Assembly: GCA_035771175.1 (NCBI GenBank)
Contig: CM069612.1
Location: forward strand, 27,510,987-27,574,986
Source of the DNA: Paratinospora sagittata
Taxonomy: Eukaryota; Streptophyta; Magnoliopsida; Ranunculales; Menispermaceae
Length of the DNA stretch: 64,000 nucleotides
Direction: 5' to 3'
The position numbers and the translations under genes were made by a program. Shown piece by piece: positions 1 to 11,124 of the stretch (position 1 is its first letter; each line of letters begins with the position of its first letter). The notes beneath the pieces are model-generated. The model ran no database searches, was not told the DNA's origin, and saw only the letters and a list, made by a program, of their open reading frames with translations.

Positions 1-576
1 TACATTAAATGCAATGCTTCCTTTTTTTCAATAAGGACATGTTTAATAGACGAAAAAATGTTACTTTTTCAAGAAAATGACAAATTTCTCGAGAAAATAT
101 AAAAAGCGTGCATTTAATTATTAAAATTTTCTCAAGAAAAATTATCTTAATCCTCTTATTTTCTCATCCAAAATTTTTACCTATAACAATGAAAAAATAT
201 AATTTTGTCATGAATTTTTTTTTAGCATTATCGATAATAATGTTCATATTTATATTATATTCAATAAAACTTCTTATTTTTCATACTCTTTCTTATATGA
301 GTATAAAAAAATGTTTTCTCTTACTTAAATAATTATGAGAAAATTCTTTGAAAAAAAACATGCTCGAGAAATTATTTTAAAATTTTCTTCCATTTTTGTT
401 TTAAACGTGAACAAGACTCGTAAATATAACTATTTTCTGGGGGCATTATAGACCATAATCGATTTTGACAAAGTTTCGCCAATGCCGCCAGATCCCATTT
501 CAAAAAAATTCAAAAATGCGCTCTCACACTCTCTCTCAAGTCTCAGGCCCGGCCTTCCACACTGTGTAATCTTCCT
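1..576. other. AT-rich intergenic DNA upstream of kinesin gene
   Basis: No gene is visible here. The stretch is rich in A and T runs, with short poly-A/poly-T tracts and small open frames that have no recognisable domains. The last 100 bases become more GC-rich and lead into the kinesin core promoter. Confidence 0.6.
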
Positions 577-589
577 CTATAAACCCTAA
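577..589 (+). promoter_or_regulatory. TATA box fused to a telo-box, kinesin promoter
   Basis: The sequence CTATAAACCCTAA contains a TATA-like core (CTATAAA) that overlaps a telo-box (AAACCCTAA), about 270 bp before the kinesin start codon. Telo-boxes are known in promoters of plant genes active in dividing cells. A CAACGGCT core resembling a mitosis-specific activator element lies at 703-710. The regulatory role is inferred from motif and position only. Confidence 0.5.
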
Positions 590-772
590 CCGCAAAAACC
601 CCAAAATTTACAAAAGAACCAGACCAATTCGAACACATCAGAATCGTAAATTTCGATTTGTTAATGGTGGTGTTGTTCTTGATCAGTTCCTGCTCCTCAA
701 AGCAACGGCTCTGATCTTCCGATCTTACTTCAAACGCAATCCACTCGGCCCCACACTGATAACACTTCTTAA

Positions 773-835
773 TCTCTCTCTCTCTCTTTCTCTCTCTATC
801 ACTGAAAATCTCTTTCTCTCTCTATCTATCTTTGT
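773..835 (+). repeat. CT-rich microsatellite in kinesin 5' leader
   Basis: An imperfect (CT)n/(TC)n tract sits directly before the kinesin start codon at 849. Pyrimidine-rich leaders of this kind are common in plant 5' UTRs and can act as GAGA-type elements. Confidence 0.75.
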
Positions 836-848
836 TTCATCTTCAAAA

Positions 849-3800
849 ATGGCTTCCAGAAGCCAGAACAAGCCACCTTCAAACCCCAACGTTCTTGCTC
901 CTAAAAGCCCTTCAACTGTAAGGTCCTTGCTTCAACTGTCCAGGGTTTTTTTTCTTAAGGGTATGTTATGTTTTTTTTTTTCGTGTTAATGGGTTTGAAT
1001 TTTGCAGAAGAAAGAATTAGGGGATGAGATTCAACTAGATAAGAGAAGGAAAATCGGAGGAGGGAAAATGGTGGGTCAAGCTAATAGAACACGTCAAGCT
1101 TTCTCGGTGGTCAATGGCGGTCAAGATCAGACCGGGAGAGGCGATCCGTCTTCTGATTGTGGTTCTGTTGAGTTCACGAAAGAGGACGTTGAGGCTCTGT
1201 TGAATGAGAAGATGAAAGGGAAGACTAAGTATGATTACAAGGTGTGTTGGGTTTGGTTTGAGGGCTTTTTTTATTTATTTTTTGTGATGAATTTGTTGGT
1301 TTTGGTTGATACCCTTTGTTTTTTCGGGTGTGATGATTAGTGGGTATTGATGAAGTTTGAATTTTTTGCAGGGGAAATGCGAGCAAATGACGGAGTATAT
1401 AAAGAAGCTGAGGCTTTGTATTAAGTGGTTTCAAGAACTTGAAGAAAGCAATGTGCTTGAGCAGGGGAAGCTGAGAGATTTGTTGGAGTGTTCTGATAGA
1501 AAATGTGCTGAATTGGGTAATTTTTGTTTGGTGTTATGTTTTGAATTTGGAAAGAAGAGACTCATTCTTATGATTAATTTGTTTATTTGTTTTTTTTTCT
1601 TTTCCTGTAATAGAGGTGCAAATGAAAAATAAGATCGAAGAGCTTGAAACTAAAATTGAGGAATTTAGGAAAAAGTGTGCTTCTTTGGAAGAGAAAATTG
1701 CGAAGGTGGAATCGGAGAAGATGGTGAGCTGGAACTATATGGCATTTAGCTTTGGATTTTGAAATAAAAGGATTTGAACTGGAAATTTTGAATTTGCTTT
1801 GTTACACATTTAAAGTTTTTGTGGTGCTAATGAAAAACTTAGGCTGCAATTGAGTCTCATAAAAGTGAGAAGGAAGCTAGAATTGCTGTTGAAAGGATTC
1901 GTGATTCTTTGGCTGAAGAGCTTGAAAGAGCTCAGCAAGAACTGAAGAGTGCCAATCAAAGGGTAATGTCCCATATTTGTCTTTTTTCACTGAATTTTTC
2001 AACAGTTTTGAGTTTCACGGTTATCCTGTGTATCTCATCCTTGTCATTTGTCCCTTATTGCTGAATTTTTATTTGTTGTCTTTCTGGGTGTTCTTTGTTT
2101 TGCAGATAGAATCGCTTAATGCTACGTATAGGAATTCACAAGAGTACAACACAAGCTTACAACAGTATAACAGTAGGCTTCAGATGGACTGTGAGACATA
2201 TAAACGAAGCCTTGAACGTCTAGAGCAAGAAAAAGCTGTGATTGTGGACAACCTCAGTACATTAAGGGGCCGACATAATTTGTTGCAGGAGGAAATGTCC
2301 TCATTCCAGGTTAGTCGGGCTTCTCAATTCAATTTCTGCTGTTTAGATATAATAGTTTTTTCAAATAGAATTGACTTTCTTTCCCTCCTTTGTGTTGAGG
2401 AGCATGTGGAAATTGATTTCTTCTGTTTTGTTGTTGAAGATTGTTATTTAATTTTCACATATCTATTAGAATTTCTTCCTGAATAATCCAATTTCAGTGT
2501 TGAAAACTCTTGTGAACAGTTTTCCACGCGAAGAATACTGTTTTCCTCCTGTAATCAGTTTACTGCTGTTTTTAGCGTTTAGTATTGTAGTGGCACAGCC
2601 ACTAGATATTTAGCGGCAATTCAGTTGGGATATGTTGGTCTGCTTCTGCATGAGCAAATATCCAAGGAAAGTTTTTCCTGTTCTGTGCAGGATCTCATCT
2701 TTTTTTGCTGAGAGATAGTTCCAAAAATTAATGAAATCGCACAAAAGCCAGTTATTATTATTTATTATGGTAAAAGTGCATTATGACATCATATTTGATC
2801 CAGTATGTTCACCATTGAAGGGATTGGACATTGTGTAATCCATGGCATTGTGCAAGCAATATTCGGTACTGTTATACTGTTTTACAGTTGAGCTACATGA
2901 ACTTAGGTTAGAGTCAGATGGATAGATGTGAACTTTGTTCAGGATACATATAAGTGTTTTACACACCTGTTCTTTATTTCAGGCTTCTAGGGATGAGGCT
3001 CTAAAGCAGAAAGGGGTACTAGTTAGCGAAGTAGAATGTTTAAGAGCCGAGTTGCAGAAAGCAAGAGGTGATCGGGACCGGCAGCTTTTGCAAGTGCAAA
3101 ATTTAACAGCTGAAGTGGTTAAGTACCAGGAGTGCACTGGAAAATCCACTGCTGAGTTGGATAACCTTACAATAAAATCAAATGCCCTCGAGGTATCCAG
3201 GCAACTTGTCTCTTACTCAATTAAGTTTATTTCTGTATTATGTATTTCATGAGATTCTTTATCTTTTCTACAGGAGACTTGTTCTTCTCAGAGGGAGCAA
3301 ATTCATATATTGCAACACCAGTTGACAACTGCTAATGAGAAATTGAAGGTGATGTTCTCATTTATTATTAGTTAATCATATGATGCATGTTCTTTGGTGC
3401 TCAACTACGTGTGAAAGTGGCTTTCATTGAGGATTATGTGTGATTCTTGCTTTAGATGGCTGATTTGACCACTTTGGAGACAAGGACAGAATTTGAAGAA
3501 CAGAAGAGACTTGTCCAGGATTTACAAAATCGCCTAGCAGAATTGGAGTTCCAAATTATTGAGGGAGAGAAGCTGCGCAAAAAACTTCACAATACCATCC
3601 TGGTAACAGTGTTCTGCTTGCACTTTTAATTGGAGAAATTGGATGCTTTTTTGGTGCTAAACTCTATCTGAAAATGCAGGAGCTGAAAGGAAATATCCGT
3701 GTCTTCTGCCGAGTGAGGCCCTTGTTGCCTGATGATGGAGCTGGCTCAGAAATCCCAGTAATTTGTTATCCGACATCAACAGAGTCTCTTGGCCGGGGCA

Positions 3801-6800
3801 TTGATGTGTTACAAAATGGTATCCCTATTTAGACAAACTGATTTACTTTATAACAAACAAAAGCAGTTCAGTCACCAGGCTGTTTGTTCATGGCATTCTC
3901 CTTTGTGTTTGGACTGTTAGTTTTCCCTTTCATAGGGCGTATGTTTGGCCTGATCATAACTAAAAATTTGATATTCATGGTTTATTCTGTTAGCAGGTCA
4001 GAAACATCAATTTACATTTGATAAAGTGTTTACACATGAATCTTCGCAACAAGGCGTTTTTGTTGAAATCTCTCAGCTGGTTCAGAGTGCCTTGGATGGT
4101 TATAAGGTGACTCCTTGCTTTTTTCCTATTCCATGTGGCTAAAAATAGGATTTTAAGGGCATCCTGCTGCATAGCATACTTGATTTTAATTGCATCAGTT
4201 ATGTAATAAAGCTTCTTCTTCTTCTTCTCTGTTTTGATCCTTTCAGGATTTTGTAATACATAGTCCTTGCAGTAATACATTATATAGTGTCTAGCCTAAT
4301 ATTGAACTATTTTAGGACCATTCTTTTTTCTAACCACATAAACTGGAAGGTAGTAAGATAACATCTTTAAAGAAGCTATATTGTGAAATTGTTGTCATTA
4401 ATGTGATTGTGATATGTGGGTTCTTGATTGTAATTTGTTCAATCATTGCCAGCAGTGTTTACAATATGGGGGAAGTTCTCATCAGGCATCAAGGGTTCTA
4501 CCTCCCTATTGCACTATTCAGAATTATACTCCTACATGTAGAAACATAAGCAAATGTACTCATTTTCTTGAGTAGTTTGAAAAAAAAAAAGACATCTAAG
4601 TTGCAAAAGATAATACTTTATGTTTCTGTGTTTATTTTATGAGCAAACTATCCTAGATACCATTAGGAATTGCTAGTGGAAAGTGGAAATAGGTTGTTAT
4701 TCCGATAAATTGACAGCCAGATTTGAAGATGATGACTAGTTAAGGGCGTGCTTGGTATAGAATATAAATACAGTTTCTTGTTTTTGAAAAAAAGATTCTA
4801 TGAAAACAAGTTTGGTTAAGTTGATTTTTAAATTTTTAGAAACTGGTTTTTGTTTCAACTTTAAAATTTGTGAAGAAAACAAGAAAACAACTTTTTGTTG
4901 TTTTCTTTGTTTTTCCAATAAAGTACCCCAAAAACAGTTTTTAAATATTGTGTTTTAAAAAACTGTTTTTAAATTGTGAACCAAACATGCCCTAATTTTC
5001 CTTTAGAAGAAAACAAAGTGACGACTCCTTTATTTTTTGGCAGGTTTGCATTTTCGCTTATGGGCAAACTGGTTCTGGCAAAACCTACACCATGATGGGT
5101 AGGCCAGAGACTCCAGAGCAGAAAGGACTGATACCTCGGTCCTTAGAACAGATATTTAAAAGTAGCCAGTCACTTTTATCTCAGGGCTGGAAGTACAAAA
5201 TGCAGGTATCAATTTATTGCTGATAATCCAAAATTTGTGTGTGAAGAGGATTTATGGAATCTCAAATGTTCCTCTTCTAACATTGCAGGCCTCAATGTTG
5301 GAAATATATAATGAAACAATTCGTGATTTGCTATGCACTAATCGAGTGGGAATTCTTGAAAATGGTGCATCTGCAAAGCAATACACAATTAAACACGATG
5401 GAAACGGGAGCACCCATGTTTCTGATCTCACCATTGTAGATGTCTGCAGTATTAAAGAGGTTTCATCTCTTCTACACCAGGCTGCACAAAGCAGGTAATC
5501 ACATAGAGAATGTATTATGCTGTAACTTTGTTCTCTTAAAGTTTTTTGTTAAAGAGATCATTTCATGTATTTTTAGTAATTCAAAAGATGCACTCTTTGG
5601 GTGTGGTGAGGCTGGTCAAACTATTTGATATCAGATAACTCTGTTGTCTGCATGTTTAATGTATAAATCTTACACTTCTACTCAGGTCTGTAGGGAAGAC
5701 ACAAATGAATGAGCAGTCATCAAGAAGCCATTTTGTGTTCACTTTGCGAATATCTGGTGTTAATGAGGTATGACTTTTGTTAATTGTGTGTTCCTGTAGC
5801 TCAAAAATGTTCGTCTACTAGGATGCTTGGTGTTGACGGCGCTCTTTCATGATGTTGTAGAGTACTGAACAACAAGTACAAGGTGTTTTGAATCTCATTG
5901 ACCTTGCTGGTAGTGAGCGTCTATCCAAGAGTGGTTCAACTGGTGATCGACTTAGAGAGACCCAGGTATTGTCTGAAATGTACTGCTTTGTTTAGTTTTC
6001 TTGTTTCCTGTGTCGCCTTTTCCTCTCATTTCTCTTCTTTGTTTAACATTCCTATTTTCAAATTCGAACTCTAATTCACATGTACCATGCAGGCTATTAA
6101 TAAAAGTTTATCATCATTGAGTGATGTCATATTTGCCTTAGCAAAGAAGGAGGACCATGTTCCTTTCAGAAACTCAAAGCTCACATATCTTCTTCAGGTA
6201 AATATTTCATACCAATTAGAAACCATTCTTCTTTAATGTTATTTGTTGAAATATTGAAGATCGGTTTGAGCTAATGGAATTTTCTGAAATAGTTTTTGGA
6301 CGAGATAGTCATATTGAATATTAGGTTTTAGAGTCATTTTGGATAAGAAGCATCAATTCCAAAAGATCCTTACTGCAAATCTGTTGTTACTAAATCTTAT
6401 CAAATTTTTGTTGGATTCCGACCATCTAATACTTTTTTCTTTTTCTTTTTAATTGACATGTTACGACTATCATTGATTGTTTAAAATGTTGGGCAAGGAT
6501 TCTTGCACTAGTAGTGACTAGTTTAGGCTAAGAGGCTAGTGAAAAGGAAGAGATTGGAGAAACAAAAAAATTACAATAAACTTTTGAGAAAAATTTGGTC
6601 CGATTGGGGATAGCATCTCTCTTCCACATGTCTTGGAGTTTTTTTTTTGGAAAAACTACTAAATGTAGCTTAAGAAAGTAAATTGTTTCTTTGAATTAGT
6701 GTGCTAGGGGTAAAATCATTTTAAGTAAAATGAAAAATTAAAGGGCTCTTGGATAAGATGGTATCCTATCCCTGTTGAGATTATTAAGAAATCTCAATTA

Positions 6801-7771
6801 AAAAGAATGCCTGATGAGTGGAGAAAAAAGCCTTTTAATACTTATATTTAAAAATAGAGGGAATGTTTAGATTTGTGCAAATTATCGAGCTATATCATTA
6901 CCGAGTTATGATGAAATTGTGGCAAATGTATTCAAAATTTGAACGAGAGCTGAAATTACAGCATGAGAGATCAACCATGAAAGTTATTTATTTGCCAAGG
7001 AGACTAAATATATTACATGTAGTTTTAGTAAAAGTAGAAAACAAGTGGAGAGACGCTGATATAGGTTGGGTTAAATGGGGGAGTAATCTACTTTTACTAA
7101 ATCAGCATATAATATATTTAGTTTCCTCAGCATCTCTAATACTTGGTTCTAATCTTAACTGTTTCATTACCTCAATCAGTTCTTGCTTTCTATCTACTAC
7201 GAAATGTAAAACTATAAAACACTTATAATCTTACAGTAAATTACATAATCAGCCTAAAATTTTTGAAACCTCAAAATGCTTTTCTCCCCTTGAAAGTTGG
7301 AAGTTTTGTGATTGAGTTCGATTGAGTTTGTCTGCATTCATAGAATAACAGAATAGAAGGCTGGTTTTTTTTCAATGTCTTGTTGCAACAGTATCCTACT
7401 GTCTCAATAGCAAGTTGTGCTGAGGAAATTTTGAAAACAATATTCTATATCTCTGTTGCACCTTATTCTATAATTATATTCTCGTCCAAATCTTCATGCT
7501 TTCTTCTGTTTTTTTCGAGTTTATTCTATCATTACTCTCTCTATTTCTATCTATCTATCTAATGGGTTTAATTAATTTTACTCTGTATCAGCCCTGCCTT
7601 GGTGGTGACTCAAAGACACTGATGTTTGTTAACATATCTCCTGATCCATCCTCTGTGGGCGAGTCGCTCTGTTCTCTTCGTTTTGCTGCTAGAGTCAATG
7701 CATGTGAGATTGGAATTCCTCGGCGCCAGACCAGTATGCGTTCAGCTGACTCTCGTCTGAGCTATGGATGA
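849..7771 (+). CDS. ATK1: Kinesin-14, C-terminal motor (ATK1/KIN14 type)
   Basis: This is a minus-end-directed microtubule motor of spindle and phragmoplast. Exons: 849-917, 1008-1241, 1372-1516, 1614-1723, 1843-1962, 2106-2309, 2983-3192, 3274-3348, 3456-3602, 3680-3818, 3997-4106, 5044-5205, 5289-5494, 5686-5767, 5861-5965, 6093-6197, 7592-7771. They sum to 2403 nt (800 aa) and all phases close with GT-AG introns. The basic N-terminal tail (about 1-100) is followed by a long coiled coil (about 110-435), the kinesin-14 neck ([14 protein letters not shown], about 439), the P-loop GQTGSGKT (about 528-535), switch I NEQSSRSH and switch [10 protein letters not shown] (about 683-690), and it ends in DSRLSYG. 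Length and ending fit the ATK1/KATA family known from Arabidopsis. Intron 11 carries a MITE and intron 16 a LINE relic. All catalytic motifs are present, so I judge it functional. Which of the ATK1-like paralogues it is remains uncertain. Confidence 0.95.
4744..4992. mobile_element. Tourist-like MITE (PIF/Harbinger type) in kinesin intron 11
   Basis: The element is 249 bp long with terminal inverted repeats: left GGGCGTGCTTGGT, right complement GGGCATGTTTGGT. It is flanked by the 3-bp duplication TAA at 4741-4743 and 4993-4995. TIR sequence, TAA duplication and size fit Tourist-type MITEs. It has no coding capacity. Confidence 0.8.
6770..7090 (+). mobile_element. RTE-type LINE reverse transcriptase relic in kinesin intron 16
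   Basis: Broken frames give recognisable pieces of an RTE-clade LINE reverse transcriptase: MPDEWRK near 6810, an ANYR-like block near 6880, MKLW near 6910, and [13 protein letters not shown] near 6970-7010 corresponding to the GRSTMEAI-type motif of the family. Stops and frameshifts separate the pieces, so it is dead. It helps explain why this intron, inside the motor domain, is 1394 bp long. Confidence 0.65.
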
Positions 7772-8635
7772 AGAAGTTGTTGACTAATCATCTTCTCCAC
7801 ATCCCTGACTTCCAGTTGTGTGTGTGACTATTATATAAAAGTAGAAGTGGAAACAAAAGGGTTTCTAACATGGAATGTTTGTAATTTGTATACAGAAAAC
7901 AAAATGGATTGGAGGCCTACGACATAAGGATCTAGTCCTATAGGTTGCCCTTGTATTCAGAGAGCTGCCATGCTGATATTAATTTCTTGGTAGTTTTTTC
8001 CTATCCTGATTATCTATTATTTATTTTCTAAATGCTCATAGAAATATGTTGTTTTTTATGTAATCATAAGTTAAATTCATTTTCTTAGTACTCGAAGTTG
8101 GAACGGAACTCCCGGTTTAAAAACTGAATTTTTCACCCATCAGCAGGTGCAGTTAATCTAATTATCCTCTACTACATTCAAATCATTGTTAGCTGAAAAC
8201 AGCAAATCCGTATCCTTGTCTCGCAACTTACATTATTCTCAACTACTGTGAGAATTGGCCATCCCACTTCCTGAACTCTGTTCTAAACTCTAGTCTGATT
8301 AATTATAAAAAAAGAAAAAAAATGATGTGCAATAGGGCTTCATTTAGCATATATTTTATGAGTCAACAAAATGTACACTATTCACTAATTCACTATTACT
8401 TTATGCATCTCAAAATGATCTAGACATTGTAAGCAATTATGATGATTTTGAGAAGAATAATTACACACTGAAGACTATTTTTTCCAGTTTCGTCCTTAAT
8501 ACCGGCCTTGAATTTCATTAGCCAGCCATGTTCTCAACTTTACTTCAACTATTATTAAAAGCAATTTAATTTAATATTATTAGGAAAAATATTTTTTCAG
8601 CACCAATATATGATTTTTTTTATTGAAGTATTGTA
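7772..8635. other. Kinesin 3' UTR and intergenic spacer
   Basis: The first few hundred bases after the kinesin stop are its likely 3' UTR. The rest is AT-rich, and I see no gene, repeat or inverted repeat in it up to the 3' end of the U4 gene. Confidence 0.6.
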
Positions 8636-8789
8636 GGGTCTTACCCAATTAAGGGGACCCTTCCAGAAATTCTCAAAGGCCAAGGACAAGCCTAGGCCGA
8701 TGAGGGGGTTTGGAAATAGTTTTCAACCAGCAATTGACGCGCCTCGGTTAGAACCTCACTGACTGCGTCATTGCCCCAAGCGCAAAGAT
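8636..8789 (-). ncRNA. U4: U4 spliceosomal snRNA
   Basis: U4 pairs with U6 in the U4/U6·U5 tri-snRNP. Read on the minus strand from 8789, the RNA begins ATCTTTGCGCTTGGGGCAAT, the conserved U6-pairing stem II region. Next comes the 5' stem-loop with the GAGG...CCGAGGCGCG internal loop that binds the 15.5K/Snu13 protein. Then comes the stem I region GCTGGTTGAAAAC, a central hairpin, an Sm site (AATTTCTGG) and a terminal stem GGGTC...GACCC. If the RNA ends with that stem at 8636 it is 154 nt, the usual plant U4 size. The Sm site, all pairing segments and the promoter are present, so it looks functional rather than a pseudogene. A 78-codon open frame across it (8692-8928) is accidental. The exact 3' end is inferred from the stem. 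Confidence 0.93.
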
Positions 8790-8812
8790 ACCTTTCAATT
8801 AAATCTCCGCTC

Positions 8813-8865
8813 CATTTTGTAGTCGCAAGAGCTTTGTTTTCAGTTATATTCCTTCGATGTGGGAC
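8813..8865 (-). promoter_or_regulatory. U4 snRNA promoter: USE plus TATA-like box
   Basis: On the minus strand GTCCCACATCG (8855-8865) is an exact match to the plant snRNA upstream sequence element, about 66-76 bp before the U4 start. A TATA-like CTACAAAATGG lies near -30 (about 8813-8823). The roughly 32-bp gap between the two is the spacing known for Pol II-transcribed plant snRNA genes, rather than the shorter spacing of Pol III U6/U3 genes. Confidence 0.85.
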
Positions 8866-8964
8866 TAACCACCCGCTACTTTGAGAAGTTGAACTTTTTC
8901 TTAGAAAAACAACACTCCAACTTCTCATGCTCTTCCTTCCCTGTTTTCAGTCTCATTCTCATTC

Positions 8965-11124
8965 ATGAATGGCTCTTTTACTCTCAAATCCTTCAAATCT
9001 CATTCTCGGGTCATTCTATTTCATCTTCAACTTCAAAACTTCACCACCCATGTCGCTGAAATTGCATCCAAACACCACCCACTTACGTCCCTTCAATGTG
9101 GGTCTGTTATGCAAACATTTACCAGCGCCAAATGCTTGAGAAAAGGTATGCAACTCCATGCCTACGCCATCTCTAGTGGTATTCTGGTGAACAACACCTA
9201 TTTAAAAACCAAACTTGCTGCATTCTATGCTATTTGCGGTAGTATTAGAGAAGCCCGTGTTGTTTTTGATGGAACTGTACTTAAAAATTCGTTCTTGTGG
9301 AATTCCATGATCAGGGGATACGCCTGCAATGGATTGTCTATGGATTCCCTTGTTTTGTACCGTGAAATGTTGAGTTTTGGCCAAAAGGCTGATAATTTTA
9401 CATACCCTTTTGTTCTTAAGGCTTGTGGTGATCTGTTGCTGGTGGGAATTGGGAAGAAAATCCATTGTGAGGTTATAATTATGGGTTTGGAGTTTGATAT
9501 ATTTGTGGGTAATTCTATCATTGCAATGTACTCTAGATTTAGAGATATGGAGACTGCTAGAAGAGTATTTGATAGAATGCCTGTGCGAGATATAACGTCT
9601 TGGAACACAATTATTTCTGGTTATGCGAAAAATGGTAAACCTGGGGAGGCTTTAATGGTTTTTAGCTTGATGGGAAAAGTTGGAATGAAAGCAGATTGTG
9701 CTACTTTGCTTAGTGTTCTTCCTGCTTGTGCTGATGTAGAGGCATTGAAGCAGGGAAAAGGAATTCATGGTTTTGCTATCAGAAATGTCATTGGACTTCC
9801 TGCCACGTCTTTGACAAACTCTCTCATAGATGTGTATTGTAATTGTAATTTTATTGTTGGTGCGAGGCAGTTGTTTGAGACGATGATTGAGAAAGATAAT
9901 GTTACATGGAACTCTTTAATTTCTGGTCATGCTCGTATTGGCGATCCTTTTGAAAGCCTGAGACTTTTCCAAAGAATGATTGCACTCGGTGCAAAATCAG
10001 ATGCAGTTACATTTGTATCTGTGCTTGGTGCTTGCAATGAGATAACGGCCTTGCAATTTGGGAAGTCTGTCCATTCTCTTGTTGAGAGGAAAGGCTTCGC
10101 AAGGGACACAATTGTGGGAACTGCTCTTATAGACATGTATGCTAAGTGTGGTAGCTTAGGTTGCTCGTGCCAAGTATTCAATGAGTTGCCTGAAAAAAAT
10201 TTGGTTTGTTGGAGTGCAATGATTGCGGGATTCGGGTTCCATGGTAAGGGAAAGGAGGCAATTGCAGTTTTTAATGAAATGAAAGTGAAGGGCATTAAAC
10301 CAGATGAGGTTTCTTTCACTTCAGTTTTGTCAGCATGCAGCCATGCAGGATTAGTTGATGAGGGTCTTCAGATTTTTGACAAGATGCTTAAGGAATATGG
10401 TATGAACCCTGGGATTAAGCAGTATTCCTGTATGGTGGATCTTCTTGGACGAGCTGGGCGTTTAGATGAAGCATATGAGTTCATCAAGACTATGAAGATA
10501 ACACCTAGCTTTGATATCTGGGCAGCGCTCCTTTCTGCTTGCCGTGCACATCGCAATGTCAAACTGGCAGAAGTTGCTGCAATGAACACTTTTCATCTGA
10601 ACCCTCAAGGGTTTGGTCCTTATGTTATGCTTTCCAGCATTTATGCCTCGGAGAAGAAGTGGGAGGATGTGGAAAGGGTGAGACACAAGATGAGACGAGT
10701 AGGGGTAAGAAAGCCACCAGGCTGTAGTTTTGTTGAATTGGATAAAGTGATTCATCGGTTTTTAGTGGGTGATAAATCTCATCCACAATCAGAGGCTATA
10801 TATAACAAATTGGATGATTTGAGTTGGCAACTAAAGGAAGCTGGATATGTACCTGATACTAGTTCAATCTTTTATAATGTTGAAGAAGATGTGAAGGAGA
10901 AGTTGCTTTGGGATCATAGTGAGAGGCTGGCGGTTGCATTTGCTCTTATAAACACTGCTGAAGGAAAATCCATTAAGATCACCAAGAATCTCCGTGTATG
11001 TGGGGACTGTCACACAGTGTTCAAACTTATTTCCAAGCTCATGGGTTGTGAGATAATCATGAGGGATGCCCATCGGTTCCATCATTTTTGTAATGGGTTT
11101 TGTTCTTGTGGAGATTACTGGTGA
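8965..11124 (+). CDS. DYW-class pentatricopeptide repeat protein
   Basis: The gene encodes 719 aa without introns. PLS-type PPR repeats run from about residue 75 to 530, with recurring patterns such as NSLISGHARIGDP, ALIDMYAKCGSLG and SACSHAGLVDEG. E and E+ motifs follow (GCSFVELDKVIHRF, about 585-600), then a complete DYW domain ending CSCGDYW. The deaminase-like zinc site is visible as HSERLA with CGDC (HxE...CxxC). Proteins of this class edit C to U in specific chloroplast or mitochondrial transcripts, so organelle import is expected. The N terminus has basic and hydroxylated residues but no clear targeting peptide that I can judge by eye. The ATG at 8965 opens the frame. The RNA target cannot be read from sequence alone. 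Its leader overlaps the divergent U4 promoter. Confidence 0.93.
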   Translation: MNGSFTLKSFKSHSRVILFHLQLQNFTTHVAEIASKHHPLTSLQCGSVMQTFTSAKCLRKGMQLHAYAISSGILVNNTYLKTKLAAFYAICGSIREARVVFDGTVLKNSFLWNSMIRGYACNGLSMDSLVLYREMLSFGQKADNFTYPFVLKACGDLLLVGIGKKIHCEVIIMGLEFDIFVGNSIIAMYSRFRDMETARRVFDRMPVRDITSWNTIISGYAKNGKPGEALMVFSLMGKVGMKADCATLLSVLPACADVEALKQGKGIHGFAIRNVIGLPATSLTNSLIDVYCNCNFIVGARQLFETMIEKDNVTWNSLISGHARIGDPFESLRLFQRMIALGAKSDAVTFVSVLGACNEITALQFGKSVHSLVERKGFARDTIVGTALIDMYAKCGSLGCSCQVFNELPEKNLVCWSAMIAGFGFHGKGKEAIAVFNEMKVKGIKPDEVSFTSVLSACSHAGLVDEGLQIFDKMLKEYGMNPGIKQYSCMVDLLGRAGRLDEAYEFIKTMKITPSFDIWAALLSACRAHRNVKLAEVAAMNTFHLNPQGFGPYVMLSSIYASEKKWEDVERVRHKMRRVGVRKPPGCSFVELDKVIHRFLVGDKSHPQSEAIYNKLDDLSWQLKEAGYVPDTSSIFYNVEEDVKEKLLWDHSERLAVAFALINTAEGKSIKITKNLRVCGDCHTVFKLISKLMGCEIIMRDAHRFHHFCNGFCSCGDYW

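Noticed and set aside
8692..8928. 78-codon minus-strand open frame
   Set aside because: The bases are explained by the U4 snRNA and its USE promoter.
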